64,000 bases of DNA from Micropterus salmoides (Eukaryota > Chordata > Actinopteri > Centrarchiformes > Centrarchidae), in assembly GCF_014851395.1 (NCBI RefSeq), contig NW_024041150.1:10936137-11000136 (forward strand), in the 5' to 3' direction. Numbering within the stretch: the first letter of the stretch is position 1; each line of letters opens with the position of its first letter. Made by a program: the position numbers and the translations under genes. The notes under the pieces are model-generated. The model ran no database searches, was not told the origin of the DNA, and saw only the letters and a program-made list of their open reading frames with translations. Shown here one piece after another: positions 1 to 11,509 of the stretch.

Positions 1-684
1 TGTACAGTATATTAATGTAAAGCATAGGATATACATATTTTCCCCCATACTTTCTTTCACTCTCTAACACACTCACTTACACACACATACACGTCTGACA
101 TATTACATCTGCCAAGCAGCACTAATGCAACTTCAAAAGGATGACTGCCAGTCATTAAATCTGGCAGAATGGAAGGGGAGGTGGTGGAGTGGAGCTAGCA
201 GTCAGTCGAAGAGTGGAAGACTAATTAAGACTTCAGAATCTCTCTTCTTCCTCATCCATCATTGATGTTTCATCATTGTTTTTTTCTGGAGGGGTACAGT
301 TTATACTGCAGATTAGCAGCTGTTACATTTGAACAGCTCATACATACAGACTCTCTAAATTCAGCATAGTTCTCTCTTTCGCCACCAAAGGGCTTTGTCT
401 CTGTATTGACATGTTTGAAAGCATGTGAAGAGATAAGTGGGCATTTTATCCACACCAGCTCTATCAAAACCTATCTAGCAATTTCAAAGCAATTTTTTAG
501 CAGTGTTGTCTCCTATTGACTACATTTTTGTCTCAATCACTACACCATACAGTCAGATGTACGAATGGCCAAACACAGCCAACTGCTCGAGTAGAAAACG
601 ACTCTATGGTTCACAACCAAATCAAAATGAGCATGATTGGCTTTTGCCATGTTTGTCAGGACAGGTACAGAGTGCAGAGGCATG
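1..684. other. Unassigned non-coding sequence
   Basis: I see no coding potential or recognisable repeat family here. The stretch is AT-rich with short CA-rich runs near 70-95, and its short open frames show no familiar domain. Confidence 0.4.
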
Positions 685-1045
685 AAAGACAGAGTTTAGA
701 TCCAAGCGCAGAAACACTACATGTTGCAGAATCAGTTCACTGGATTAATAAGCAAAACAGGCTGTTCCAAAACAAAGTAAATCCAAATAAGGCAACAATC
801 CACAGAAAAACAAAAGACAATAATCCAGATGAATAAGCAAGTGAGATTCAACAAACCCAAATCCAAGGACAGCAAACATATAGTGTGAAATAGGCAGGTG
901 ACAAATACAAGTGAGGCAGGGATTACAGACAGATGCACATGACATGTACGACGACAGCCTGGCAAACATAAGGTGGAAAACCAGACAATAAATACTCACA
1001 CAGACACAAGCAGGCAGGATAAAAACACGACCAAACCCTAACAAT
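685..1045. repeat. Probable dispersed repeat, family unclear
   Basis: This A/C-rich stretch contains phrases such as 'aacaggctgttccaaaacaaag' style runs that resemble the non-coding ends of teleost LTR or DNA elements. The stretch at 22985-23190 has a similar style (series of 'atccaaa' and 'aacaggta' words). There is no coding content. The family assignment is only a resemblance. Confidence 0.25.
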
Positions 1046-1168
1046 ATTTTTAGACCTGTGCTTTAGGAGTAGATTTGCATAAATGAAAACTCTCTCAATT
1101 TCCCCATGCTACACATACAGGCACCCTTTAAGCATCTGAGTAGTGGGGGGGCACAGCACATTTCCCAA

Positions 1169-2175
1169 TTAAAGAGGTGGTATTGTGCTTTTTGGCTGAG
1201 TTATATCTCTTTTTTGTGCATGTAACAGGTTTGCAAAGTGAAAAAGCCCAAAGTCCAGCCCAAAGGGAGTTCCCATCTCCCACAGAAAGCTCTGCTCTGA
1301 ACCGCTTGAAAACAGCTTGTTTGTAGTCCAGCCCTTCACTTCCTTTACTTGTGACGTCACAATGGAACGCGTCATAAAGCTTGCCAAGCGGCTAGCGGGG
1401 TCAGGCACGCCCTCAGACCAAGCTAGTCTGAGCGGAGGCCCTTTGGCTCGACTCGCCTTTGTTTGGTTTTCCATTGTAGAAATGTTGCACCTGTACCTGC
1501 TTCAAAGTACTTTTTTTCGTATCACCTCACCTCCGTCAAGGTTCCAAGCGAGCTGAGGGATACTAAAATGTAACGTGAAAACACGACAGACTGCTGATTG
1601 GTCAGAGAGAATATTCACTATTCACTGCATCATCATTGCTGCACCAGACAGAGGCCAGCAACAGAAAGCTTTATATTTTACAGTTTTCATATGGAATTTC
1701 ATCACTAAATCCACTTCTGAGAAGTTTTGAGGTGAGAAATCAGCTGTGTAGATTTCGAATATTGACAGTTTTACGAGACGTGATGGTGGAACAAAAATGT
1801 GCTTGAATATTTTTGGAGTTGAGGAGCTCCACGAATGGCTGCAGGGAAAGCCTGCTGTGACCCGCGGGAGGAGCGTGTGAGGCCGGCCAGCCGCCCGCTC
1901 ACAGAGCCCTCTGCTCCCGTCATCACACAGACCGCTGCAGCAACAACGGCAGAGGAAAACACAGCTGGAAGCTTTTCATACCGCTTATCTGTCTTTACAT
2001 TCTGAGGAATGTTGAAACGTTTTAACTTAAAAAAGAGACAGCTGTGTGGATCGCTGGTGTGTGTGTCGCATTGAACATTACGTCGCGGCAGTTGTGTGTG
2101 GCGTTGCTATGACGACAAGCTACATACTATCTCTGGCTACTATCTGCAATGCAGAGCCGAGTAGAGCCTTTTAAA
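1169..2175 (+). mobile_element. Composite TTAA-flanked miniature element, copy A
   Basis: The left end reads TTAAAGAGGTGGTATTGTGC at 1169-1188. From there to about 2055 the sequence matches, in inverted orientation, the copy at 10322-11509. An inner element seems nested inside: near 1447 it begins GGCTCGACTCG, and near 2155-2172 it ends CGAGTAGAGCC, which is close to the inverse of the start. The outer right end is therefore not seen. Short frames such as 1771-1962 are read through repeat DNA. TTAA target sites with termini starting AAAG are typical of T2/Kolobok-type MITEs described in Xenopus; the superfamily call is inference. Confidence 0.6.
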
Positions 2176-2179
2176 GGCC

Positions 2180-4342
2180 AAGAAGTTAATAACTGAATTA
2201 AAATGAATTAATTTATCATTGAGGTGAAAAGGTGCCACAATCACATTTAAAGAGGTTAATTCCCCAAACAACAGACACAAAGAGGAGGGAAGACTAACTC
2301 ATGCTGATATATTTTTATATTTTGAATTGTCACCTGCCACCTGAATTTTGTGTTTCCCTTTATATAAATAAAAACATTTCCGCCATAAATTGGTGCAATT
2401 TTTTTTTTTTACAAGAATACAGGAAATTAAGTCTTTAATGCTCAAAATCTTCTGGGGGAGGACCACCAGACCCCCCACTTATTAAGTGCACCATCAAAGA
2501 AAACAGTGTTTACAAAATGTTTCGAGGAGGAGGAATGAGGAACATTTACTTATTAATTGAATATAATTACTATTGACACAGCTTTTTTGTTCCCTAGAAA
2601 AGCCTTAAAAATTTTGTTTGTGGCTATCATTGTCAACGAACACATTAATATTAGAAATCACCCACAATAATTACTTTATTTGTTTTAAGGATTAAAATTC
2701 ATAAGAACTCTGCAAATTCAGATAAACATTCAGAATATGGACCAGGAGCACGATACACTATAACAAATACCTGCAGTGTTTTCCAGGTTGGGTGTGAAAA
2801 GCTTTCAAATGAGTTATGATTTATAAAAGTGAAACTTACTTTGTGGTGTTTCATTTAACATGTTACATCCTATCAGTCCTCAAAATCAGCACCAGTCAGT
2901 ACTTTATCTGTGCAGAGCGAACCTCTACAAGTGGATAGGGGTTTATTGCCGCTTTGTGCGAACAAGAGGAAAACCAAGATTCTGTTTCAACAAAATAAGA
3001 AAACACTAAATTTATAGGAAAAAAAGCTCTCAGGCAATGTAGAGCAGTGTAAATTATATAGTCATCTGTGGCATTACATTACCCACATAGCACAATGCTA
3101 AATGGGATAATAACGTAATTTGTGGAGTAGGAGCAAGGTGATGTAATCCCACAAGGCTGTCACTATCCCAGTGACCTCATTTGTGGCAAACAGTCATGGT
3201 CATTCTGCTGAGAAGATGTTAACAGACCAGCAGAAAGCATAGAGGAGGGATTCAGTGAATACTTCAGGGTGATTGGGAAATTGACATGTCAGCAGTTACA
3301 GCTAGGACCTTTTCTGATTTTAATGGGATACTAATGTTGGCTGTAATGTGGATGTGCCGTTCACAAAGGTCTGGATGTTAACTGGATGTGGCCATTACTT
3401 TGTCAAGACTGTCACGCTCCTGTCTCTGCTTGTCAGCTATCATTCTTGTCGCGTATTATGCTCATCTGCACCACAAAACAATGAGACAGCATGATAGTGC
3501 TGTGTTTTGGGGGAGTGGCTTTAAAGGGGGTGGGATTTTTCCTGTTGGACAACTTTCAAAATCTTTTGCTAGTTTCTCCAACATTACCTACACCCACACC
3601 TTTCCGCCTGGACCTGCCTGGACCTTGCTGTCTCTGATCCTCATGCTGTCCTCTTTATTATCCCCAACCCCCCCAAAGTACTAAACGTACTATTACACTT
3701 CAAGTGTAATGAGAAACATCAAGTCAGTTGGCAAGTTTCTAGTCAAGTTTTACAAAACTATTAGCCATCCACCTGGCCTCCAAAAGAAGAACTCTAACCA
3801 CAGCAGACACCCTGGCAGCACTTCAACACTGCTCTGTCTCTTAGTCTTGATTCTCTTGCTCCTACACCACCGAACTCCACTCCATGAAGGCCTCTGGTCG
3901 TCGACTGGAAAGACTTCATAAAAGAACTATTTCTTTAAAAACTACATCAACACAATATTTTCATGCAATTGCATCATGTAATGCAGCCAGCCTGCTCAGA
4001 CCTGAAGCCTGAGGAGCCATTTAGCCTGGTGAACAACATTCCTAAAAATAATTGAATGTTATCTTGGAATAATGGAAATGTTATCATTCATCCAGGTCTA
4101 AACCACTGATGGACTACCCTGATGGACACCGTTTCTTGTCAGTAGCTAAGCAATGGGGTGCATTTTTAAATGAAACGTTACATTGCGTGATATTTGTCTA
4201 GCCAGGTTCACCAGCCACATTATCTCAGATTTGTTCAGCGATTAAGTCTGCTTTTCTAATCAGTGACAGCTGTTTTCCTGCTTGTACAAACAATCGATCA
4301 TTCAGGGCTTTGAAGGCAAGATTAAAAATGGAGAAGTTATCA
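2180..4342. other. Unassigned non-coding sequence
   Basis: No gene is supported. The stretch is AT-rich. The open frames at 3388-3684 and 3709-3921 lack domains and have no codon pattern resembling the two real genes. A second TTAAAGAGG word at 2250-2258 may be a decayed repeat end. Confidence 0.35.
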
Positions 4343-4382
4343 TCATGCATAGCTAGCTAGCTAGCTAGTTAGCTATGCATGA
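4343..4382. repeat. Short perfect hairpin around a GCTA run
   Basis: The 13-bp arms TCATGCATAGCTA (4343-4355) and TAGCTATGCATGA (4370-4382) are perfect inverted repeats. They flank a 14-base spacer made of GCTA repeats, which is itself nearly self-complementary. It probably reflects microsatellite expansion inside a palindrome rather than a gene. Confidence 0.7.
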
Positions 4383-4714
4383 CCACAAGCAGCGCTTTGA
4401 CTGGTATTTTCCTGGTCTTGAAACTCTCTTACCCATCTGTTTAGTATTTTGGTGTCCAGTGTAGAATGCACAGTACACAGGTGGGAGAAGAGATGCAAAC
4501 AGGTTGAAGGTTCATTCAAATGAGGCAAATGAGTTTTTGGTATTTAAGTGGAAAATAAGTCTTGTGGTGAGAATATACATCTCAGAACAATGTCTGCTAT
4601 TGACTTTAAGGTGAATCAATTCAAATTCCTGGCACAGGCACATGTTGGTATTAAACCTGGCTCTGTGTATCAATTAATATTAAATGACTTGCCCACAGAC
4701 ATTCAGCTTACTTT

Positions 4715-4822
4715 CGATTACCATAGGTTCGATCACTGGCTCCTCCAGTCTGCATGTCGAAGTTTCCATGGACAAGATACTGAACCCCAAATTGCTCCCA
4801 GTGGCTGTGCTATCGGTGTGTG
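4715..4822 (+). repeat. tRNA-derived SINE remnant
   Basis: A degraded B-box-like 'ggttcgatcactggctcc' is followed by 'gacaagatactgaacccc' and 'aaattgctcccagtggctg'. The same 'gcaagatactgaacccc' phrase follows the tRNA-like head of the SINE near 63520. The tRNA-like A-box half is not recognisable. The overlapping open frame at 4548-4862 is therefore unlikely to be a gene. Confidence 0.55.
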
Positions 4823-4826
4823 GATG

Positions 4827-5212
4827 TTAAAGCGGTGGTATTATGGGTTTTGTCTATATTGATTTATACTCTTGCTCCAGTCCAAATTGCCAACCTGGTC
4901 GGCAACATGTAGCCTACAGCTGAATCGAACCTGTTTACAGTCTTTTCGCTGACCCACCTTTCTCTGCTTCTGATTGGCTATTGCCGGCCTATCGCTGACC
5001 AGCCCTTTTCTGAATCTGATTGGCTAGTAGTCCTCAACTAGGAACTACACATGTGCAACTCCCAAGCCTCAACACAGGGAGAAAAGAGGAGCTGCAGCAA
5101 TGTGCAGTATGACAAAAAATATGGTGTTTTTTGAAAATTAAACCATGTAAACCTGTTCTGGTACAACCCCTAAATAGGATTTTCAACATGAAAATGAGAC
5201 CTGTAAAAAAAA
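4827..5212 (+). mobile_element. TTAA-flanked miniature element, copy C
   Basis: The left end is TTAAAGCGGTGGTATTATGG at 4827-4846. The right half (5100-5190: 'atatggtgttttttgaaaa', 'aaaccatgtaaacctgttc', 'tggtacaacccctaa') is the reverse complement of 10365-10440 in copy B. The terminal inverted repeat on the right has been replaced by an A-run near 5205. At about 385 bp it looks like the short, non-composite form of the family. Confidence 0.6.
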
Positions 5213-5215
5213 AAA

Positions 5216-6709
5216 AGTATGTGGTTGTGTGGGATTAACATAGGTTTCCAGGGGTATTTGCCACATTCTAAAACTGTTCTTCTTAATTCAACCCATTGCC
5301 TATAAGTAACCAGTATTGCTGCAGACATCCTGTACGACAGTCTAGAAGATTCTGAGCCTGTGAAATAGTATACTTATTGTTTTGCATGTGCAATGCATTA
5401 AGAATTAGTGGTGCATGTGTTTACTTTGTATAGGTAATTGTTATTAAAATAATTTGCCTCAGACAATTTAAAGCAATGTTTTCAGGCTCATGGTAAATGC
5501 AGTGACATATTAGGAAAACTAATGCAGTGTCAGATTCTCTTAGGTATGACTCACTTGTACTTTGATGTTGTGCTTGGTGTCTGTCATAGGCAAACTAAGT
5601 GACAGTTCTTTGTTTTCTTGCAGGCTTTTATGATTCAGGTCACAGAAAATGGGAGCATAATGTATCCTGAAGGGAAGCTTCGGCAGGAACCTTGTGGTTT
5701 CTCTGCACTCTGCAACGGCTGAGACTCTCAACGAGACAACATGAGCACAGGACCCAAACAACACCACCCTTAAATGGACACTCGACGTGATTTGAACTGC
5801 CAGAATGCCCCGTTCCTATCAAAACATGGAGTGTTTTTTTTGTACTGTGTGACAAAGTGGTCTTACCCTGCTGAACATTGCACTGACTGATGTATATTTC
5901 TTAGTAGGTTGCCTACTAAGAATCCTGTGATTCAGGGTGCACAGGGTGACTTGAGAGCAATTGCTGCATACCCCATTTATTCTATAGCAAAAAGGAAAAT
6001 AAATATTATGGTTGTCTGGACACAAGAGACCCAGGAGATTTGAAGACATATGAACTTAAGAAGAGGGAACATTTGACTGTTGAAACTGTTGTTTTGTAAT
6101 ATGAACATCTGTGGATTGTCATAGAAACCAAAAGGACAAGAGAGAGCTGAAGTCTTGACACTATTTCCAGGTTGGCTGTTTCACTACCTTCTATAGCTCA
6201 AAAGAATCTCTCATCCAGGTTTCATTTTATCATGCATATCTGAGATTTAGATAAATTCAACTACAGAACTCTCTGAATTTGAATTCAGGATTTTAACTGA
6301 ATGTAACAATAGCATTGAAAAAACCACAGCTCCCCAGAAGTCTTTCCATAGTGTCAGAAAGAGTAGAATTTTTTTTTTCTTTGCCATTCAGGACTTCCTG
6401 TATATTTTCATAGCTGCCGCCACTTGACTGGCTTGGGCTTATGAGAAATGGTGTTCCTGAAAGATTGCTAAAACAGAATTACTGAATAAACACCAACATC
6501 ACAAAAAAATGACCTTCCGTGTCTAGACAAACATAGAGGGCAGCACAATCTACTTTTGATCAAGATTATGTTTTAGGGCTGGCGCTAGAAAGCCGTGGTA
6601 TTACAAATGCCAAGAAGCCCAAAGTTGGTTTCACTTCAGCTCTCTATAGCTCCGTTGGCTACCATCATTCAAACTGAGAGTTAGCATCACATACCCACCA
6701 AAAGGGATC
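5216..6709 (+). other. 5' flank of the somatostatin receptor gene
   Basis: No coding sequence is supported. The stretch should contain the promoter and 5' UTR of the receptor. A pyrimidine-rich 'tctttgttttcttgcag' ending at 5622 would serve as a splice acceptor for a 5' UTR exon, but nothing confirms its use. No clear TATA box is placed at a convincing distance from the start codon. Confidence 0.35.
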
Positions 6710-7816
6710 ATGGATTTCAATCGGAGCCAGAACTACGGATCCTATCCAACAGGGCTGCCATATAACACAAGCATGGACTACGAAGACTACTACCAGGAGC
6801 CTGAAGCCAGTAAAATCATCATCCCCTCTATCTATGCTCTTGTCTGTTGTGTAGGTCTTACTGGCAATGCCATGGTCATCTATGTCATTCTGAAATATGC
6901 CAAAATGAAAACGGCCACTAACATTTATATCCTCAATTTAGCAATTGCTGATGAGTTGTTCATGTTAAGTGTTCCTTTTCTGGCCACATCAGCTGCTGTT
7001 CGTCATTGGCCCTTCGGGTCACTCATGTGTAGGCTGGTGCTCAGTGTAGATGGTATCAATATGTTTACATCAATCTTTTGCCTTACTGTGCTGAGCGTGG
7101 ACCGTTATGTAGCAGTGGTCCACCCTATCAAGGCTGCCCGCTACCGCAGACCCACTGTCGCCAAAGTAGTCAACGTGTGTGTATGGGGGCTGTCACTCTT
7201 AGTCATCCTGCCCATCATTATCTTCGCAGACACTGTCCCAGCACAGGATGGTGGCGTGGACTGTAACTTTTTGTGGCCTGAACCAGCGTGGTCAGAGGCG
7301 TTTGTAGTCTATACCTTCCTGTTGGGGTTTTTGCTGCCGGTCGGAGCTATCTGCTTATGCTACTGTCTAATGGTGGCCAGGATGAGAGCAGTGGGGCTAA
7401 AAGCAGGCTGGCTTCAACGCCGGCGCTCGGAGAAGAAGATCACCCGCATGGTGCTGCTAGTCGTGGCAGTGTTTGTTCTTTGCTGGATGCCCTTTTACAT
7501 CGTCCAGTTGATCAGCGTTTTCCACAGGCCCCCAGACCCTATGGTCACTCAGCTTTTTGTCATCCTCAGTTATGCAAACAGTGGCGCCAATCCTATCTTG
7601 TACGGCTTTGTTTCTGACAATTTCCGGCGGTCATTCCAGCGTATTGTGTGTTTCCGGTGGCTGGAGTCTGGGCTGGATGCGGAGCAGGTGGATTACTGTG
7701 CTGTAGCTTTGAAGAGACAAGCAACATGTAGCCCTCTGGATTTTCCCAAGGACTGTATGGCTTCTGATATGGTGTTTCGCAATGGGACATATACCTCCCG
7801 TACAACCACAGTGTAA
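6710..7816 (+). CDS. sstr6: Somatostatin receptor, SST1/4/6 subfamily (probably sstr6)
   Basis: This is a 368-residue class A GPCR in one exon, a normal length for SST receptors. The plasma-membrane receptor should couple to Gi/o on binding somatostatin-family peptides. Visible features are N-terminal sequons at N4 and N19, TM1 from about 38, the TM3 cysteine C107 paired with C185 in ECL2, ligand-anchoring D114 in TM3, DRY 131-133, CWMP 258-261 and NPILY 294-298. C314 is a likely palmitoylation site. The tail ends TSRTTTV, a class I PDZ ligand. The run IYILNLAIADEL and the DRYVAVVHPIKAARYRR block are SST1/4-like. Q266 and T280 sit at the SST1 Gln291/Ser305 positions rather than the SST2 Asn/Phe pair. 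The start ATG at 6710 gives a complete extracellular tail. Oddity: the TM7 signature reads YANSGANP instead of YANSCANP. The subtype (sstr6 rather than sstr4 or sstr1) is inferred from the neighbouring cd248 and needs a tree. Confidence 0.95.
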   Translation: MDFNRSQNYGSYPTGLPYNTSMDYEDYYQEPEASKIIIPSIYALVCCVGLTGNAMVIYVILKYAKMKTATNIYILNLAIADELFMLSVPFLATSAAVRHWPFGSLMCRLVLSVDGINMFTSIFCLTVLSVDRYVAVVHPIKAARYRRPTVAKVVNVCVWGLSLLVILPIIIFADTVPAQDGGVDCNFLWPEPAWSEAFVVYTFLLGFLLPVGAICLCYCLMVARMRAVGLKAGWLQRRRSEKKITRMVLLVVAVFVLCWMPFYIVQLISVFHRPPDPMVTQLFVILSYANSGANPILYGFVSDNFRRSFQRIVCFRWLESGLDAEQVDYCAVALKRQATCSPLDFPKDCMASDMVFRNGTYTSRTTTV

Positions 7817-8363
7817 CATTCAACCAGAACAGGACATACAAATCAGAAGTAGCCGCGACCTAAAGACAAACTTTTCAACAAGGAGAGATATACGTTATAA
7901 AAACAAAGCTACATGGGTTTTGATTATGTCATCCATTGTATGTAATGTCCCATTGTGCCATACAAAAATGTAGTTGACATGTCAATTCTTCAGGGTTCAT
8001 GATAATTTTGGGACATGGGCCATAAAGTTGAGAAACCCTAAAAAACAACTAATGGATGAGCAACAAAAAGCAGCTAGACCAGCTAGCTGACATGTTGGGA
8101 GAAAACTGACCATGAAAAAGTGTAAAAAAAAAAACTGTAAGGACCCCACTAAGTTTCTGTTTTCAAGTGGGCAAGGATGTAAAGTGGCTTTCTTTTGGAT
8201 ACTATCATGTTAGTATTTATGTTTGACATTTAGTAGTTGTTAAAATCAAACCAACTCTTTAAAAGTTCCAATTTTTTTTTTACATATAATTCCAAAGTTG
8301 TTTGTTGTTGTTGTCCGTTTTGGACATCTTGCATAATTAATTATTAAATATGTACAAAATAAA
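7817..8363 (+). other. Candidate 3' UTR of the receptor gene
   Basis: An AT-rich non-coding stretch directly follows the stop codon. It ends at a canonical AATAAA (8358-8363), the first clear one downstream. The short frames here have no recognisable content. Confidence 0.4.
8358..8363 (+). promoter_or_regulatory. Candidate polyadenylation signal
   Basis: AATAAA lies 542 bases past the receptor stop codon in AT-rich DNA, with a T/G-containing stretch beyond. It would give a 3' UTR of about 0.55 kb. There is no transcript evidence. Confidence 0.35.
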
Positions 8364-9378
8364 CAATAATTGACCAAACATAGGATGGAGGCTGGAAGGA
8401 AATTTGGAAATTAAGGGGTGCTATTGGGCATTATATAATATCAGGAGATGTATTTTCAACTAAATAGTATATTTATTTGTACTTATTTGTACTAAAGAGA
8501 GATTGTTTAAATGTCACCACATTTTTCTAAATCTCTCTTTCAAATGTTTAAATGTTATTGATCTAGTCTATTTTATATGCAGTTGTTCTGCGGATTAGTC
8601 TAACACAAAGTTCAATTCAAAATTGTGAAAGAATTGGTATTTTGGGGGAAAACAAGTGTTATCTAGCCTAATTTCATAGTATGCCAGAGTGCTAGTTTTA
8701 CACTTCAGTAACACAGATTTAAAACAATTAAATTGAATACAATCAAAAAAACACTCAGTGTGTTGTAGGGGGACACACTGTATGGGGCCCCAAAAAGACG
8801 GACATGACCCACAAAAGAAGAAGGTCAAATTATTAATGTGTCTCCAGGCTTTCAAATTATGTCACATTTTTTTGCTGTGCACGTTTCTGTATTTGCTGTA
8901 TCTGTTGGTAGATCTGTTTTAATTTGAGGTTTGTCTTTGCAAATTGAGACAGAATTTTTCTGTATCATTTGTATAACATGACTCAAATAACAGAAAAAAA
9001 TGATATAATGGTATATGTTGAGTTACTTTCTAAATTACAAAGGCTCACAAAAAAAATTTTCACCTGTGGTTTTACTTTGTCAGCAAAACATCTGATGTTA
9101 ACACTGTTTCATACCAACAGTCAGTTTGGATTTCTATTAACCATGACCACGATCATTCCCCTCCCTTAACCAAATGCTTATTATTGTTTTGTCACATAAT
9201 AAAACAAAATTCTGTCATTTTATAACATAACTTTTAATGGTTTTATTGGAAGGCACAGACATTATGTCATCCTACTAATCAGAGTATCACATCAGGAAAT
9301 GCTTCCATGTGTTCTTCTAAAGGGCAGTTACAAACTCTTAATTTAAATTGGACTTGTTGACTTTATATACCTGTATTA
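8364..9378. other. Unassigned AT-rich sequence
   Basis: I recognise no gene or repeat family here. The open frames at 8595-8855 (-) and 8969-9169 (+) are AT-driven and show no domain. Confidence 0.35.
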
Positions 9379-9385
9379 ATATATA

Positions 9386-9429
<44 letters not shown>

Positions 9430-9494
9430 CACACAGACACACACATACACACACACACACACACACTCACACACACAAACACACACACACACAA
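9379..9494. repeat. Compound (TA)n/(CA)n microsatellite
   Basis: An AT/GT run passes into about 34 bases of pure TA and then into CA repeats with a few interruptions, ending near 9494. It directly precedes the degraded Tc1 copy. Confidence 0.9.
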
Positions 9495-9539
9495 TAAAGG
9501 TTTTAGGCAGGTGTGGAAAATTTTAAAAATTATTTAAAA

Positions 9540-10290
9540 TTCACAAAATGCAAAATGAGTGAACAGAAGAAAATCTAAATCAACTCAAAATTTGGTGTGA
9601 CCACCCAGTTCTTTTAGGTACACTTGCACAAAGTCAGGGATTCTGTAGGCATATCATCATGTGTATGATTAAACAGTTACACCAAACAGGTGCTAATGAT
9701 CACCAATTCAATATGTGAAGTGAAACAGAAACCGCTGTGAAGGAGGAATCCAGCTGGGTGAGGAACAGCCAAACTCAGCTAACAAGGTGAGGATGCTGAA
9801 GACAGTTTACTATGGACTGAGCACAGCAACAAGACACAAGGTAGTTACACTGCATCAGCAAGCTCTCTCCCAGGCAGACATTTCAAGGCAGACAGGGGTT
9901 TCCATTTGTGCTGTCCAAGCTCTTTTGAAGATGCATAAACAATACGGAGAGCGGTGCAAGCATGAGTGTCTGCAAGCAACAGTGAAGCATGGTGGAGGTT
10001 CCTTGCAAGATTGGGGCTGCGTTTCTGCAAACGGAGTTGGGGATTAGGTCAGAATGAAAGGTCTCCTCAATGCTGAGAATACAGCCAGATATTTAGTCAT
10101 CATACAGTACCATCTGGGAGGCTTCTGATTGGCCCAAATTTATTCTGTAGCATGACAACGAGCCCAAACACACAGTGAAAGTCATTAAGCTCCCAATAAT
10201 CTAATCAAAGATCACCAATTACAAAATCCAAAAAGAAAGTCTTTGGAATGATGCAAGTTTGACTGGCGTAGCACAAATTGACATGAAGAC
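9540..10290 (+). pseudogene. Collapsed Tc1-like transposase copy
   Basis: The frame at 9787-10047 opens with a Tc1 paired-type helix-turn-helix (RHKVVTLHQQ, then QADISRQTGVSICAVQALLK). It then jumps to KHGGGS...WGCVSANG, which in full-length Tc1 transposases lies in the catalytic half. About 100 codons, including the first catalytic Asp, are deleted. Downstream, 'gcccaaatttattctgtagcatgacaa' keeps the trace of the second Asp region. Several stops follow, and neither terminal inverted repeat is clear. It is a dead copy, unrelated in sequence to the two better Tc1 copies in the window. Confidence 0.75.
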
Positions 10291-10321
10291 ATGTTCACGC
10301 AAGTTAATATTTCAACTTGAG

Positions 10322-11509
10322 TTAAAGACATGGTATTATGCTAATTCTCAGGTTCAAAATCTTAATTAGGGGTTGTACCAGAACAGGTTTACATGGTTTA
10401 ATTTTCAACAAACACCATATTTTTCTCATACTGCACATTGCTGCAGCTACTCTTTCCTTTTTTCGCTCTTGAGCTACAGAGTGATGCATCTTACTTGTAC
10501 AAAATATTTGTTGGAAGTTGCAAATGCGCGGTTCCCAGGTAAGGACTACTAGCCAATCAGAAGCAGAGAAGGGCGGGTCGTCAGAAACAAGTAGTGTGAT
10601 ACACACAGCTTTCTGTTTTTTAAGTTAAAACGTTTCAACATTCGTCAGAACGTAAAGACAGATAAGCGGTATGAAAACCTTCCAGCTGTGTTTTCCTCTG
10701 CCGTTGTTGCTGCAGCGGTCTGTGTGACGGCGGGAGCAGAGGGCTCTGTGAGCGGGCGGCTGGCCGGCCTCACACGCTCCTCCCGCAGATTGGCGCAGGC
10801 TTCCCCCGCAGCCACTTGCGGAGCTCCTTAACTCCAAAAATATTCAAGCACATTTTTGTTCTGTCATCACTTCTCTAAAACTGTCAATATTCGAAATCTA
10901 CACAGCTGATTTCTCACCTCAGAACTTCTCAGAAGTGGATTTAGTGATGAAATTCCATACGAAAACTGTAAAATACAAAACTGATGATGCAGTGAATAGT
11001 GAATATTCTCTCTGACCAGTCAGAAGTCTGTTGTGTTTTCACGTTACATTTTAGTATCCCTCAGCTCGCTTGGAACCTCGATGGAGGTGATACGAAAAAA
11101 AGTACCTGGAAACAGGTACAGGTACAACATTTCTACAATGGAAAACCAAAAAAAGGCGAGTTGAGCCAAGTCGAGCTGGTATTGTGCAGTGGAAAAGGGG
11201 CTTAACTAAAATCAAAGGGGCCTCCGCTCAGACTAGCTTGGTCTGAGGGAGTGCATGACCCCGCTAGCTGCTTGGCAAGCTTTATGACGCGTTTCCATTG
11301 TGACGTCACAAGTAAAGGAAGTGAAGGGCTGGACTACAAACAAGCTGTTTTCAAGCGGTTCAGAGCAGAGCTTTCTGTGGGAGATGGGAACTCCCTTTGG
11401 GCTGGACTTTGGGCTTTTTCACTTTGCAAACCTGTTACATGCACAAAAATGAGATATAACACAATAAAGGAGAGGGAAAAAGCCAAAAAGCATAATACCA
11501 CCTCTTTAA
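10322..11509 (-). mobile_element. TTAA-flanked composite miniature element, copy B
   Basis: The left end is TTAAAGACATGGTATTATGC (10322-10341). The right end, read on the other strand, is TTAAAGAGGTGGTATTATGC (to 11490). The element thus has matching terminal inverted repeats and TTAA at both borders, 1188 bp in all. The segment from about 10640 to 11490 matches copy A (1169-2055) inverted, and 10365-10440 matches copy C. It carries no transposase. Frames at 10322-10606, 10625-10837 and 11251-11541 only read repeat DNA. Confidence 0.75.

Noticed and set aside
7078..7841. Alternative frames within the receptor gene on both strands.
   Set aside because: They overlap the intact GPCR frame and show no independent features.
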